From: Viola odorata
Lineage: Eukaryota; Streptophyta; Magnoliopsida; Malpighiales; Violaceae
NCBI GenBank assembly: GCA_963691705.1
Contig: OY829541.1
Coordinates: 30,392,719-30,456,718 of the forward strand
Direction of reading: 5' to 3'
Length of the DNA: 64,000 nucleotides
Translations under genes and position numbers: made by a program
Notes under the pieces: model-generated
Told to the model about the DNA's origin: nothing
The model's input: the letters and a program-made list of their open reading frames with translations, nothing else
Databases searched by the model: none
Shown: positions 50,237 to 60,853 of the stretch, in pieces
How positions within the stretch are numbered: position 1 is the first letter of the stretch
Layout of the letters: every line of letters starts with the position of its first letter

Positions 50237-51168
50237 CCTTTACCTTTCCTGAAAGTCACAACACCAAAGAAAACGTAAAATTGCACTAACCTAGCACTCC
50301 CTCACGTGTTTACTCTCGTGTTTAATCACTCTAATAATCTCACAAAATCTCGCAAAATTCCCTGCAAAGTTCAAGAGTTAGTGAGACTCAAGAATCCAAA
50401 GAAAAGCTTCCAAGAAGACTCTCAAAGAAAACTAGCACTGAAAAGAATGGTGACACTTGATATTTGAGTAATTGTAAGAACAACCAATCAAACAAATAGC
50501 AAGTAGAGTAGAAGGCAATTTCAAGGAATCAAAGAAAGCTCAAAATTGACTCGAAAGGACTCAAACAAGTTCAATTTCAGTTATGATTGTAATACCCAAT
50601 CGCAGTGCAATTTAATTCCTTGATAAATCTGGTTTTTATGGAGCAAATACTTCTATATATTTTCGTATTTGCAGGATCGGATCCCTTTATTTTCTTTGGG
50701 AAATTTCCCTGTTGTTGTTTTTTTTTTTTTTTTTTTTTTTTATTTTTTTTACAGCAAAACACAATTCAGTGTTTTGATCAGAACTTTTTACTCAGAACTC
50801 TGAATCGACCGATTCTTTTTGATTCGGAAGCCTAACAGATTCAGCTTTCCAACGAAACCACAATTACTAAAATCGGACTTCAGTTGCTATATATATGAAT
50901 ACAAATTCGACAACTGAAGTTACTGAGACTGAACAGAATTTTCTCTTGTATTTTGTGACCTTCTTGTGGGTAGAAAACGCAAGTAATTTAGCGAATTTCA
51001 ACACAACAAACTGGAATGAAACACAACCAATTGTATTCAAGTAACTAACCAAGCACAGCAAGAAATCGGTTTTGAATGGAGTAGAAAGAAATACCGATTT
51101 CAACGATGAAACTTGAAAACAATTAAGATACTTACCAATCTTTGAACGCCTTAAGCTCCGCTACCAAC
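50237..51168 (-). other. D2 leader with PBS and candidate intron
   Basis: PBS-like TGGTAGCGGAGC at 51155-51166. TTGGTAAGTAT has its GT at 51135-51134; TTTCAG ends with AG at 50250-50249. The A-run appears as a T-rich run at about 50718-50751. The conserved block with CACGTG lies near 50293-50342. Confidence 0.62.
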
Positions 51169-52107
51169 TGATACGATCCTGGTTCCTTAGGATGCGTAGC
51201 ACCAAATTTGATCTTTGTTCAAAGATGGATTTCCTGCGGAATAGATAGAATAAATAGAACTCACTTGCACAATTAAGACCTGCTGAACGCTAAGCTCCAG
51301 CCAACCAAAATCCGAACAAGAGAGGGTCCTTGTGAATGATAAACTTGCACAACTAAGACCTGCTGAACGCTAAGCTCCAGCCAACCAAAGTCCGAACAAG
51401 AAGATAAACGACAAGTAGATGCAATTCCAAGATTTACTTGTATACGACTCAAGTATTGCGGACTCAAGAAGAACAAGGTTCAACCAACTTGAACAAGGGG
51501 CGGAGATTGAAGAGATTAACTCAATTTATCAAATAACAGCCAGCTTAATAAAGTAGCCAAGTGGTTCCTTATATAGGTTACAAACAAACCCTAATAGTAA
51601 ACCAAATAGGAATAGAAGTAGGACTTCTAAAATAGGAAGATAACTTAACTAATTAAAACTGTCTAATTAACTAATTAAGCTAAAATAATTAAAGTCAACA
51701 ACTTAAACTTCAGTCAACGCGCGCTTCTGGACACGCGAAACGGGCAGGAGCCGTTTTGAGCAATCGGCACGCGAGACAGATGAGTGAAACGGCAATGGCT
51801 GAGTGAAACGGTCAAGTGCCGATTTAAGCGAAACGGACAAGGGCCGTTTTGAACGAATCGGACAAGAGCCGTTTTGGTGACAAACGGTCAAGTGCCGTTT
51901 CTGGCAGAATCATCTACGGGCATTGTGAATGTAAGGAGATTCACAACTCTTGGTGTCTTCTCTCTAAGTGCAGCTTCCTCACTTGTCCTCTCACATTCCA
52001 GCTCCTTGTGAATGAGAGATGACAAACGGTCTTGAAGCTTTCTAGCTCTGGCTCGAGTCATTGGACCAGCTGGTGGTAACGGTAGTTGGATGCGTGGATT
52101 CGCATCA
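51169..52107 (-). repeat. Element D2 5' LTR (939 bp)
   Basis: TGATACGATCC to GGATTCGCATCA, followed by the TSD GCACC. One base shorter than the 3' LTR (CAAGTAGATG for CAAGTAGGATG near 51417). Confidence 0.95.
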
Positions 52108-52427
52108 GCACCCTTCAATTTTTCACTAAAGAAAGCCACCGGTTTCTTCTCTTGGACTAAAACAGCTCCAATACCGATGCCACTTGCATCACACTCGACT
52201 TCGAACGTTTTGTCGAAGTTGGGTAGGATTAGGACGGGGCTGGAGGACAGCTTGTCCTTGAGAGTGTTGAAAGCTAACTCGTGCTCTTCACCCCAAATGA
52301 AAGGGACATTCTTCTTGGTGAGAGCATTGAGGGGGGCTGCAATGGAGGAGAAGTCCTTTACAAAGCGGCGGTAGAAACCAGCCAGCCCGTGAAAGGAGCG
52401 GACGTCCCCCACATTGGTTGGGGTCGG
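52108..52427 (-). pseudogene. Element B pol, RT end to RNase H start
   Basis: Segment of B between F and D2, open and in frame with its neighbours once the insertions and one TSD copy each are removed. Contains [29 protein letters not shown] (first RNase H Asp) and FFSEKLKG. Confidence 0.88.
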
Positions 52428-53528
52428 TGATACGATCCTGGTTCCTTAGGATGCGTAGCACCAATTTTGATCGTTGTTCAAAGACGGATTTCCCTGCGGA
52501 ATAAGATAACTCACTTGCACAATTTAAGCCTATTGAACGCTAAGCAACAACCAACCTAAATCCGAACAAGAGAGGGTCCTTGTCGATAATGAACTTGCAC
52601 AATTTAAGCCTGCTGAACGCCAAGCAACAACCAACCTAAATCCGAACAAGAGAACAGACAACAAGTAGGATGCAATTCCAGAATTTACTTGTATACGACT
52701 CAAGTATTGCGGACTCAAGGAGAACAAGGTTGAACCAACTTGAACAAGGGGCGGAGATTTGAAAGAGAATATCTCAATTTATCAAAATAACAGCCAAAGA
52801 AATAAGGTGGCCAAGCGGCTCCTTATATAGTATCTTACAAGCAAAACCCTAATTCCAAAATAGGAATATTAACTAAAGTAAAACACTTAACTAATTAATT
52901 AATTAACCACTTAACTAATTAACTAATTAAATAATTAAAGTAAATATAAATATATTTAAATACATTCCAGCAGCCCATGTCGAGTTCTCCATCATCGGGC
53001 CAAGGTTTGGGCCGAAACTTCAAGTTGTATGTTGTCTCGCGTACAGACTGTGCGCCATAATGTCGACTTCCATAACCTTTAAACCACTGGTCCAAATGAG
53101 CTGAATCTTGTCCCAAATGAAAGCTAACATCCTGAAGTTTCCAACGAGAGGTTGATAGCACGATTCCGACATGTACATCTCCGGATACGTTCCGAAGAAG
53201 TTGCCTATTGTGTCTGCACCTAGGACTTCTGTGTGCGAGATTATCATCTCGAATCTCCTTGATATCTACTTGTCTGAATGCTCTAAAACTTGGACACAGC
53301 CTTCCTAAGACTCCAATAGGTCTTGTATATATGCTAGATCTTCTATTGAAGCCGTTCTTCCAAGGGTTGACTCGGATGGATGACAAACCTTGTGCTAGGT
53401 GCCTCCAAGCCACCTTCCATGTCATCCTTCGCCTGAAAGCTTGATCAAGCAGCATCTCCTGCCTTGTCTCCATGTCTAGGGGTTGCATTAACGTCACTGG
53501 GGTTAGCCATGGGGCTAGGATCGTACCA
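52428..53528 (-). repeat. Element F 3' LTR (1101 bp)
   Basis: TGATACGATCC to GATCGTACCA (a T to C change disturbs the usual GTATCA terminus). Contains the two-copy repeat of period about 80 bp near 52510-52650 and a minus-strand TATATAAGG box near 52830. Purines complementary to TTCCCTTCCCCTTC (53529-53542) form the PPT. Confidence 0.92.
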
Positions 53529-54586
53529 TTCCCTTCCCCTTCGAAAAGATTCGCCCTCGAATCTGATTCTTTTAAGACAACAATTCTATTAGAATCAACA
53601 AAGGAAACACATGAAGGAAAGGGATTACCCAAGGCATCCAACTCCAATTGTTGCAACTTAGACAACTCCTTCTCATTCAAAACATCTTGCTCTCGCTGCC
53701 CTAAAGAGAAAACACAAGAAGAAGAAGAATTAGTTAACCCATGCTCACTCTTTTCATGAGGGCTGTTTTGATTAGTCTTCTTTAAGACTTTGGGTTCTTT
53801 TAAGCCCTTTTCTTTTTCTCGCTCACGCACTTCTTGGGGGTTATTTTCCTCGTTATTTCTCTCTTTCTTTTCAGCACTCAACTCTCCTCTTTTTCTCTCA
53901 ATATCCCTTATGATTTCAGACTCGGCATAAGCTTTCACAACTCGCTTTTGCTCCTCATATTTCGCCTTTGACTTAGTAGGCCTAATACTAGGATAAAGAG
54001 ACCTCTTCTTCCTTTGCTGCTCTATACTGATCGCTGTTTGTAACATATCTTCTAAGGAGAAGAACTCAGTGTAATGCAGTGGATCAGTTATCTCACGATT
54101 GAGGCCTTCGAAGAATCTTGTCATCGTCTCCCTTTTGGTCTCTTTGACTTGTGCTCTCTCCAAAGCAATCTCCATCTCATTAAAGTACTCTTCAACACTC
54201 TTATTTCCTTGTGTCAAGGTCTCTAACTTTCGGAGAAGCTCACGGCTGAAGTGAGTAGGAACAAAGCGATGTCTCATGACCCTCTTCATCACTTCCCAAT
54301 TCTGAATTGGGAGGCTCCCCATGGCAGCTCGTGTAAGGTTGATCTGATCCCACCAATTAACCACATACCCACCAAACGCAGCTGATGCTAACTTTACTTT
54401 CTTCCTTTCTGAATAATCATGGCAGCGAAAAATAGATTGTACCTCTCGCTCCCAATTCAAGTAAGCATTCAGATTGTACACTGCTTCAAAAGGCGGAAGT
54501 CTTATTTCTTTACTCCCTAGGTTTGCGTGGGCATACTTCTGTGCGTAGCGCTCAAAGAGCTCATCATCTGATGAATCAGCCGACAT
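52919..54586 (-). CDS. Element F Gag with linker and long LTR-encoded extension
   Basis: Start chosen at MSADSSDDE (54586), directly after TTTCAGG; an earlier ATG upstream lies in the leader. Capsid core intact: YLNWEREVQ, WWDQI, MRHRFVPTHF, TMTRFFEGLN. No zinc knuckle. The frame passes into a Lys/Glu-rich linker with one NSPHEKSEHG copy, then SDSRANLFEGEGN at the polypurine tract, so everything from the knuckle through integrase is absent except linker and tail. It then runs 610 nt into the LTR, well past the normal Pol end. Probably able to form particles or be packaged in trans; that is inference. Confidence 0.8.
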   Translation of the reverse strand: MSADSSDDELFERYAQKYAHANLGSKEIRLPPFEAVYNLNAYLNWEREVQSIFRCHDYSERKKVKLASAAFGGYVVNWWDQINLTRAAMGSLPIQNWEVMKRVMRHRFVPTHFSRELLRKLETLTQGNKSVEEYFNEMEIALERAQVKETKRETMTRFFEGLNREITDPLHYTEFFSLEDMLQTAISIEQQRKKRSLYPSIRPTKSKAKYEEQKRVVKAYAESEIIRDIERKRGELSAEKKERNNEENNPQEVREREKEKGLKEPKVLKKTNQNSPHEKSEHGLTNSSSSCVFSLGQREQDVLNEKELSKLQQLELDALGNPFPSCVSFVDSNRIVVLKESDSRANLFEGEGNGTILAPWLTPVTLMQPLDMETRQEMLLDQAFRRRMTWKVAWRHLAQGLSSIRVNPWKNGFNRRSSIYTRPIGVLGRLCPSFRAFRQVDIKEIRDDNLAHRSPRCRHNRQLLRNVSGDVHVGIVLSTSRWKLQDVSFHLGQDSAHLDQWFKGYGSRHYGAQSVRETTYNLKFRPKPWPDDGELDMGCWNVFKYIYIYFNYLIS

Positions 54587-55478
54587 CCTGAAATTCACAA
54601 CACAAAAGAAACACAAGCGTAAAATTGTCCTAAAAACTAGCACTCCCTCACGTGTTTACTCTCGTGTTTAAACACTCTAATAATCTCACCCAAAATCCTC
54701 TCAAAAACTCCTGCAATTGTTCAAGTGTTTAGTGAGACTCAAGAGTTCAAAGAAAAGCTTCCAAGAAGACTCTCAAAGAAAACCAGCTTCAAACAAACGG
54801 TGATACTTGTTATTCGAATAATTGCAAGATCAATCAATTAAACGAATAACAAGTGGAATAGAAAGCAATATTAAGGAATCAAAGAAAAGCTCTATTTGAC
54901 TCGAAAGGACTCAAATAAAATTAATCTCCAATTCCGATTTCAAACACAATTGTCCTTCAATTCGTTTCCTTGATTAATCGAACTTTTGTGGCGCAAATAC
55001 TTCTATATATATATATATATATATTTTTTTTTTTTACTATGAACACAGCTTAGTGTTTTGATCACAACTTTTTATTCTTAACTCCGAATCGACTGATTCT
55101 TTTTGATTCGGAAGCCCAACGAACACAGCTTTCCAACGGATCCTTTTTCACTCAAAATGGACTTCAGTAGCTATATATTAAAATTCAATTTTCGACTACT
55201 GAAAATTGTGCAGGATTTGGCAGAAAACACAACTTAGTAAATCGGCTATAGCTTTTGACTCCGGTGTCCGAATCACTTGATTCTTTTTGATTCGGAAAGC
55301 TAACAGGTGCAGCTTTCCAACGACACATTTCTCACCAAATTTGGATTTCAATAGCTATATATTAAAATTCAATTTCGACACTGCCAGAAATTTTGCACAT
55401 AAACGAACAAAGCACAGCAAAGAAATCGGTTTTGAATGGAGTAGAATGAATTACCGATTTCAATGATGAAAACTTGAC
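54587..55478 (-). other. Element F leader, PBS deleted, with 184-bp tandem duplication
   Basis: Conserved CACGTG block near 54638-54690 and a candidate 3' splice site before gag. A (TA)n tract and T-run lie at about 55006-55035. Two diverged copies of a 184-bp segment (each with GATTCTTTTTGATTCGG, at 55095 and 55279) occupy about 55052-55400. The expected 5' splice site and PBS are missing at 55477/55478. Confidence 0.65.
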
Positions 55479-56341
55479 GCGTAGCACCAATTTTGATCGT
55501 TGTTCAAAGACGGATTTCCCTGCGGAATAAGATAACTCACTTGCACAATTTAAGCCTGTTGAACGCTAAGCAACAACCAACCTAAATCCGAACAAGAGAA
55601 CAGACAACAAGTAGGATGCAATTCCAGAATTTACTTGTATACGACTCAAGTATTGCAGACTCAAGAGGAACAAGGTTGAACCAACTTGAACAAGGGGCGG
55701 AGATTTGAAAGAGAATATCTCAATTTATCAAAATAACAGCCAAAGAAATAAGGAGGCCAAGCGGCTCCTTATATAGTATCTTACAAGCAAAACCCTAATT
55801 CCAAAATAGGAATATTAACTAAAGTAAAACACTTAACTAATTAATTAATTAACCACTTAACTAATTAACTAATTAAATAATTAAAGTAAATATAAATATA
55901 TTTAAATACATTCCAGCAGCCCATGTCGAGTTCTCCATCATCGGGCCAAGTTTCCAACGAGAGGTTGATCGCACGATTCCGACATGTACATCTCCGGATA
56001 CGTTCCGAAGAAGTTGCCTATTGTGTCTGCGCCTAGGACTTCTGTGTGCGAGATTATCATCTCGAATCTCCTTGATATCTACTTGTCTGAATGCTCTGAA
56101 ACTTGGACACAGCCTTCCTAAGACTCCAATAGGTCTTGTATATGTGCTAGATCTTCTATTGAAGCCGTTCTTCCAAGGGTTGACTCGGATGGATGACAAA
56201 CCTTGTGCTAGGTGCCTCCAAGCCACCTTCCATGTCATCCTTCGCCTGAAAGCTTGATCAAGCAGCATCTCCTGCCTTGTCTCCATGTCTAGGGGTTCCA
56301 TTAACGTCACTGGGGTTAGCCATGGGGCTAGGATCGTATCA
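55479..56341 (-). repeat. Element F 5' LTR, truncated (863 bp)
   Basis: Begins at GCGTAGCACC, lacking about 26 terminal bases. Only one copy of the 80-bp repeat is present, and about 137 bp found in the 3' LTR are missing after GGGCCAAG near 55950. Ends ATCGTATCA followed by TSD GTCGG. Confidence 0.9.
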
Positions 56342-57830
56342 GTCGGCCATTCAGCAATGACCTTGATCTTCTCATTGTCCACTTTTAGGCCTTGAGTACC
56401 TACAATGAAACCAAGGAAGTGTACTTCCTCCAAATAGAATTCGCATTTCGATAACTTCGCGAAGAGTTTATGCTTGCGAAGGGTGAGAAAAATCTGTGCC
56501 AAGTGTTCTAAGTGGAGTTGTGGTGATGTGCTATAAACCAATATGTCATCAAAATAAACAACTACAAATTTCCCCATAAAAGGTCTAAGCACATGGTTCA
56601 TTAAGCGCATAAAGGTGCTAGGAGCATTAGTGAGCCCAAATGGCATAACTAACCATTCATAAAGACCAAACTTGGTTTTAAAGGCTGTTTTCCATTCATC
56701 TCCTTTATACATCCTAATCTGGTGATAACCACTCACTAAATCAATTTTGGAGAACACTTTAGCACTACTTAACTCATCCAGCATGTTATCCAAACGAGGA
56801 ATGGGGTGAGAATACTTTACCGTGATTTTATTCACCGAACGGCAATCCATGCACATGCGCCAACTTCCATCCTTCTTTGGCACGAGGACCACCGGGACAG
56901 AACAAGGAGAGAGGCTCTCCCTAACGAATCCTTTGTCAAGAAGCGCTTCAACCTGATCTTGCAATTCTTGCGTTTCCTTTGGATTACAACGATACGCTGG
57001 GCCGTTTGGTAGTGTAGATCCAGGCAAGAAGTCAATTCGGTGCTCTATTCCACGCACGGGGGGAAGTCCATTGGGGATTTCATCCGGAAAGACATCCTTG
57101 AAATCTAGCAAGAGAGGAGACAAACAACTAGGAAATGGGGGGTTAGTGTTAGTAGCGACAAGGGAGTGTTCCTTAAATCTGATAAGTATGCAAGGCTTGC
57201 GCATGATTAAAGCATGCCTTACATCTCTACCCTTAGCCATTAGACACACCTTGCTGTCCATTTTCACACCCTTTGGTATCTCACCCGCTTGCTTACTTTT
57301 TTCAAGCGATGTATTTCCACTCAACCCTCTCTCATAGCTCACATTTTTCTCTCCCCTCAAGGCATGCTCATTTTTTTCATGCCCGCTGTTTTGCACTCGC
57401 TCAGCACTTACTTTCTTCACTCCACTCCATTCTGCTTGTTTTCCAAGTGAAGATGTTATTTCAAACGTGGCAGCAGCCTTCTCCAACTTCAATTGGTCCT
57501 CGTAAACTTGATTAGGAGGAAGGGGCGGTAGTAGGAACTTGCTGCCATTGTGTTCCAACTTGTATGTGTTGTACAACCCGTCATGAAGGGCCCTCTTATC
57601 AAATTGCCACGGTCTGCCAAGGAGGAGGTGGGTAGAGTGCATTGGTGCCACATCACATAGGCGTTCGTCCACATACTTGCCGATTTGGAGGGGAACTAGA
57701 ACTTGGCTCTTGACTTTAACCGAGTTGCCGTCGTTGAACCAATTCAACACATAGGGCCGGGGGTGTTTGGAGGTGGTGAGGCCTAAGGAATGCACTAGGA
57801 GGGTGCTGGCCACATCCGCACAACTAAGCA
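56342..57830 (-). pseudogene. Element B pol, protease remnant, linker and RT
   Basis: Starts at [13 protein letters not shown]; the preceding catalytic IDNG is deleted. [10 protein letters not shown] of the protease remains. One [10 protein letters not shown] linker copy lies near 57380. RT is complete to the F insertion: [24 protein letters not shown] and YFDD, ending EWPT. The open frame continues into F's LTR by chance as far as 55873. Confidence 0.9.
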
Positions 57831-57930
57831 GTTGGGGACTTCTAACATGTCATACTCATCTTGATCCATCGATTCACCCTCGTGATCATTCAATATATGG
57901 TCGAGAGGAGGTGGTGGATCGTCATCGTCC
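57831..57930 (-). pseudogene. Element B gag-protease spacer, frameshifted
   Basis: Codes for an acidic spacer (SEDDDDPPPP-like) in another frame than gag. A C12 run at 57944-57955 marks the frameshift. It ends with CL then directly SCADVA, so roughly 190 bp relative to element A are missing. Confidence 0.75.
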
Positions 57931-59526
57931 TCACTTTCGGCCGCCCCCCCCCCCCTCGCGAATCATTACCACCCTCCGATTGGGACATTCGGCCCTCATA
58001 TGGCATTTCCCCCCACACTTGAAACACTCAATGTTTCGGGAAGGCGTTCTAGGTGTGGAGGTAGTGTTTGGTGTTTGTTTCGGGTTGGTGTAGGGCTGGG
58101 ATGGGGTGTGTGTTTTGGGGCTGTCCGTGGCAGGTTTAGAGGTCTGCCATGGCTTTGGTGTGGTATTGGTAGATGACTGCCAAGGTTTTTGAGTGGTGGA
58201 TAAAGAAGTGTATAAGGATTTGGGTTTAGAACTTACTTGTTTCTCAATTTTCAAGGCCAAATGAAACATGTCTTCTAGGGTGTCATAATGATGGAACTCA
58301 AGCTGATAGGAAATTTTCTTGTGTAGACCCGCGATAAACCGAGCCATGGTTGCTTCTTCACTCTCATTCGTGCTCGCCCGCATCAAACATGTCAACATTT
58401 CGTGATAATATTCACTCACGGTACATGGCCCTTGATACAACCGTTGGAGGCGCTGGTGTAACTCGCGGATATAGTGTGGAGGCACAAAACGACGCCTCAT
58501 CTCAGCCCTCAATTCTTCCCAAGAGGCAATAGGTGGTGTGCCCGCATTTCGTTTGAGCAAACAAAGGCGATCCCACCACTGTATTGCCAAATCCGTGAAT
58601 CCCACAATCGCTAACTTAACTTTCTTTGTCTCGGAGTAATTGTAGCAAGCAAACAGCCGGTCCACTTTGTTTTCCCACTCATTGAAGGCATCCGGATCAT
58701 CTTTACCGTCGAAGGGGGGAATGGAAAGTTTGATACTCGAGAGGTTGCTATCCACTCTCTCCTCGTTGTTCCGATCACCCCGCTGCTCAAATGCTTCGTC
58801 ATAATCGAAACGCCGAGCATTGTGAGCGTGCTCATAGGGCGGTGGACAGGGGGGTATAGGTCTGTCCAAGGGAGGTGGTACATAGGCATTGGGTAGGTGT
58901 AAAGGGACGTCTAGGGGATGGAGGTTTGGCTGCTGTCTAGTAGCATTAGGTGGTGCTACGGGTGGGTGGTTGTGTGGAGGTGGTGGTGGCGGTTGTGTTG
59001 GTGGCTGCCTTACATCTTGGTGGGAGGTGTGTGTGAGGGCATCCTGGATGTGTGTGGATGCGGCAGTGTGGGCGCGAGGTGGTGGAGGTGGTGGCTGCCT
59101 TATGTCATGGGGGTTGGTGTATGTGTGTATTTGTGGCATCGCATAGTAATCGATGCTTGTAGGATCAGTTGGGCGTGTAGTTTGGTGGTATTGAGCCCCT
59201 GGTGGGAAATTTTGGGGTTGGTAATTGGGCGGCGGGTAAAGAGGTGGTGGTTGATGTGGGGGAGGTGGTGTGTCCTTCGGAGGTGTATATGTGGGCTGTG
59301 GGGTTGGGGCTGGCCGCGGGGAAGTAGGGTTAACCATTTGCGCCGATAAGGCAGCAATGACAGCCAAGATGTTCTTTGTGTCTTGGCCTTCCTGTGCTCT
59401 AAAGTGTTGCAAATCAGCAACATGCTGTCTAGTTTCGTGCATTTGGACCGTGAGAGAGGCCATGGCCGGATTTAGAGGGGAGGATTCCCCCGAACTAGCA
59501 TTCGAATTTGTGTCTCGGTGAGACAT
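57931..59526 (-). CDS. Element B Gag, 531 aa
   Basis: Start chosen at MSHRDTNSN (59526), 13 bases after TTTTTGCAG, rather than an upstream ATG at 59601 that lies in the leader. Residues about 75-230 are very rich in Pro and His. Capsid core: PFDGKDDPDAF, QWWDRL, MRRRFVPPHY, TMARFIAGLH. CCHC knuckle near the C-terminus (CFKCGGKCHMRAEC). The C12 run at 57944-57955 throws the frame off the downstream protease. Gag itself looks intact. Confidence 0.88.
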   Translation of the reverse strand: MSHRDTNSNASSGESSPLNPAMASLTVQMHETRQHVADLQHFRAQEGQDTKNILAVIAALSAQMVNPTSPRPAPTPQPTYTPPKDTPPPPHQPPPLYPPPNYQPQNFPPGAQYHQTTRPTDPTSIDYYAMPQIHTYTNPHDIRQPPPPPPRAHTAASTHIQDALTHTSHQDVRQPPTQPPPPPPHNHPPVAPPNATRQQPNLHPLDVPLHLPNAYVPPPLDRPIPPCPPPYEHAHNARRFDYDEAFEQRGDRNNEERVDSNLSSIKLSIPPFDGKDDPDAFNEWENKVDRLFACYNYSETKKVKLAIVGFTDLAIQWWDRLCLLKRNAGTPPIASWEELRAEMRRRFVPPHYIRELHQRLQRLYQGPCTVSEYYHEMLTCLMRASTNESEEATMARFIAGLHKKISYQLEFHHYDTLEDMFHLALKIEKQVSSKPKSLYTSLSTTQKPWQSSTNTTPKPWQTSKPATDSPKTHTPSQPYTNPKQTPNTTSTPRTPSRNIECFKCGGKCHMRAECPNRRVVMIREGGGGGRK

Positions 59527-60853
59527 AGTGAAAGGTACCTGCAAAAAGACACAAACACAATTGGAAATAATAAGGGTTAGTCTCTCCCTTACGTGTGTCA
59601 CTCGTGTTTCGCACTACACTCTAATACGCTAACAATCTCACCCACTCAATCTTCACTCAAGAACCGAACAATTGAACCAGCAATGACGCTAAGACTCAAG
59701 GCTAGGATAAGGAGTTCAATGAAAACTAGGGTAGAAAGAAAGGGTAGAAAACCGCAATTGTGCTCACTAAAACAACTTGTTGGTGAACACGAATCAGGTT
59801 TAGAGTAGATATTAGTGTAGGAAACAAGTGAAGAAAACTCAAGGACACAAAAGAAGGCAAGCTCAAAGGACTAACACTAGAAGAAATGGAGGGAAACGAG
59901 AATAAGCGTTAAAAAAATGAAATTCTGCCGCCAAATGAAACACTTGAAAAATGCACACCTTAACTTGAAAGAAAATACTTCAAATGCACACATACATTTT
60001 GCCTCTTGCTTTAACTTACTCGTATTCTTTTTCTTTTGATTGAGGGATTTAATTCGCTATTTTGATCCCTTCTTTTTCTTTTTTTTTTTTTGACTTAGGG
60101 ATTTCTTTTACTCTTTTGATCCCTTTCTTTGCTGTTTTTCTTTTGTAAGTGCAAGAGAGCTTCAATAAATGTATGATATGAGTTTTTGATAATTGAAGTG
60201 GAAGGCAAATGATTTTGCAAATAAAAAAAAAAATTCACGAATTGCCGAAAGTTTTTGCTAACATGCACCAGAATTTTCCACTAAAATAAACCAGTATTTG
60301 TCACTAAAAATGGACGACTATTTTTGCTAAAATGCACCAAAGTTTTTCACTAACATGCACTAACATTTGTCACTAACATGCACCACAATTTTCACTAAAG
60401 TGCACCAAAGTGTGTGACAAGGAGTTTAGGCAAATTAGGGTGTACGACAAGTATTTGATTGAAGGTGTATGACAAGTAAAATAAATCGTATGACAAGCCA
60501 AGCAAAATGAAGTGTGCTGCCCTAATTTTGATTGATAGGTGCGGCAGCCACAAACACAAATTTATTCAATCTTTGTGTGAAAACAAGATCAAAACTCAAG
60601 ATAAAATTAATTTCTCAAGAACGGAAAAAATTTCAGATTTAATTTAAATTGTTTGCTATGGTAGAAAACAATGTTTTAACCATAGAAAAGGAAAGAGAAG
60701 AAATTTGATCCGTGGGAACAGCTCGGAAAAGTGTTTTAGCAATTTAAGGGAACGGTCCTTGAAAAAGAACCGTGGAAATGATGAATAAGATGATTCTGAC
60801 CATGAATAAGAACAATACCAACCTAGAGAACAGCTTGGAGCTCCGCTACCACT
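59527..60853 (-). other. Element B leader with PBS, candidate intron and degenerate repeats
   Basis: PBS-like TGGTAGCGGAGCTCC starts at 60851 on the minus strand. TTGGTATTG with GT at 60818-60817 and TTTTTGCAG with AG at 59540-59539 frame a candidate intron of about 1.28 kb. Between about 60244 and 60420, a 20-22 base unit with ACTAACATGCACCA recurs about eight times in degenerate form. A diverged version of the leader block lies near 59583-59640. No coding function seen. Confidence 0.6.

Larger units (their letters stand above)
44435..52107 (-). mobile_element. Element D2: full-length Ty3/gypsy element (7673 bp), coding-intact, TSD GCACC
   Basis: LTRs of 940 and 939 bp flank a 1693-codon polyprotein on the minus strand. 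TSD GCACC is at 44430-44434 and 52108-52112, inside element B's RNase H. LTRs differ at about four bases and one single-base gap by eye. Together with the intact frame this makes it the likeliest recently active element here. Confidence 0.97.
52428..56341 (-). mobile_element. Element F: gag-only non-autonomous LTR element (3914 bp), TSD GTCGG
   Basis: TSD GTCGG at 52423-52427 and 56342-56346 within element B's RT. A 1101-bp 3' LTR and an 863-bp, internally deleted 5' LTR flank one gag frame. No protease, RT or integrase is present. The layout resembles the TR-GAG class of plant elements. A deletion at the leader/5' LTR junction removed the PBS, so this copy cannot be copied again by normal priming. 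Confidence 0.94.

Noticed and set aside
52919..53528. LTR-internal part of F's frame as a distinct gene
   Set aside because: It continues without a stop from gag; the same sequence at 55873-56341 is likewise open after element B's RT, so openness is a property of this LTR stretch.
59593..59808. Short plus-strand frame near element B's leader
   Set aside because: Chance frame antisense to the leader; no supporting signal.
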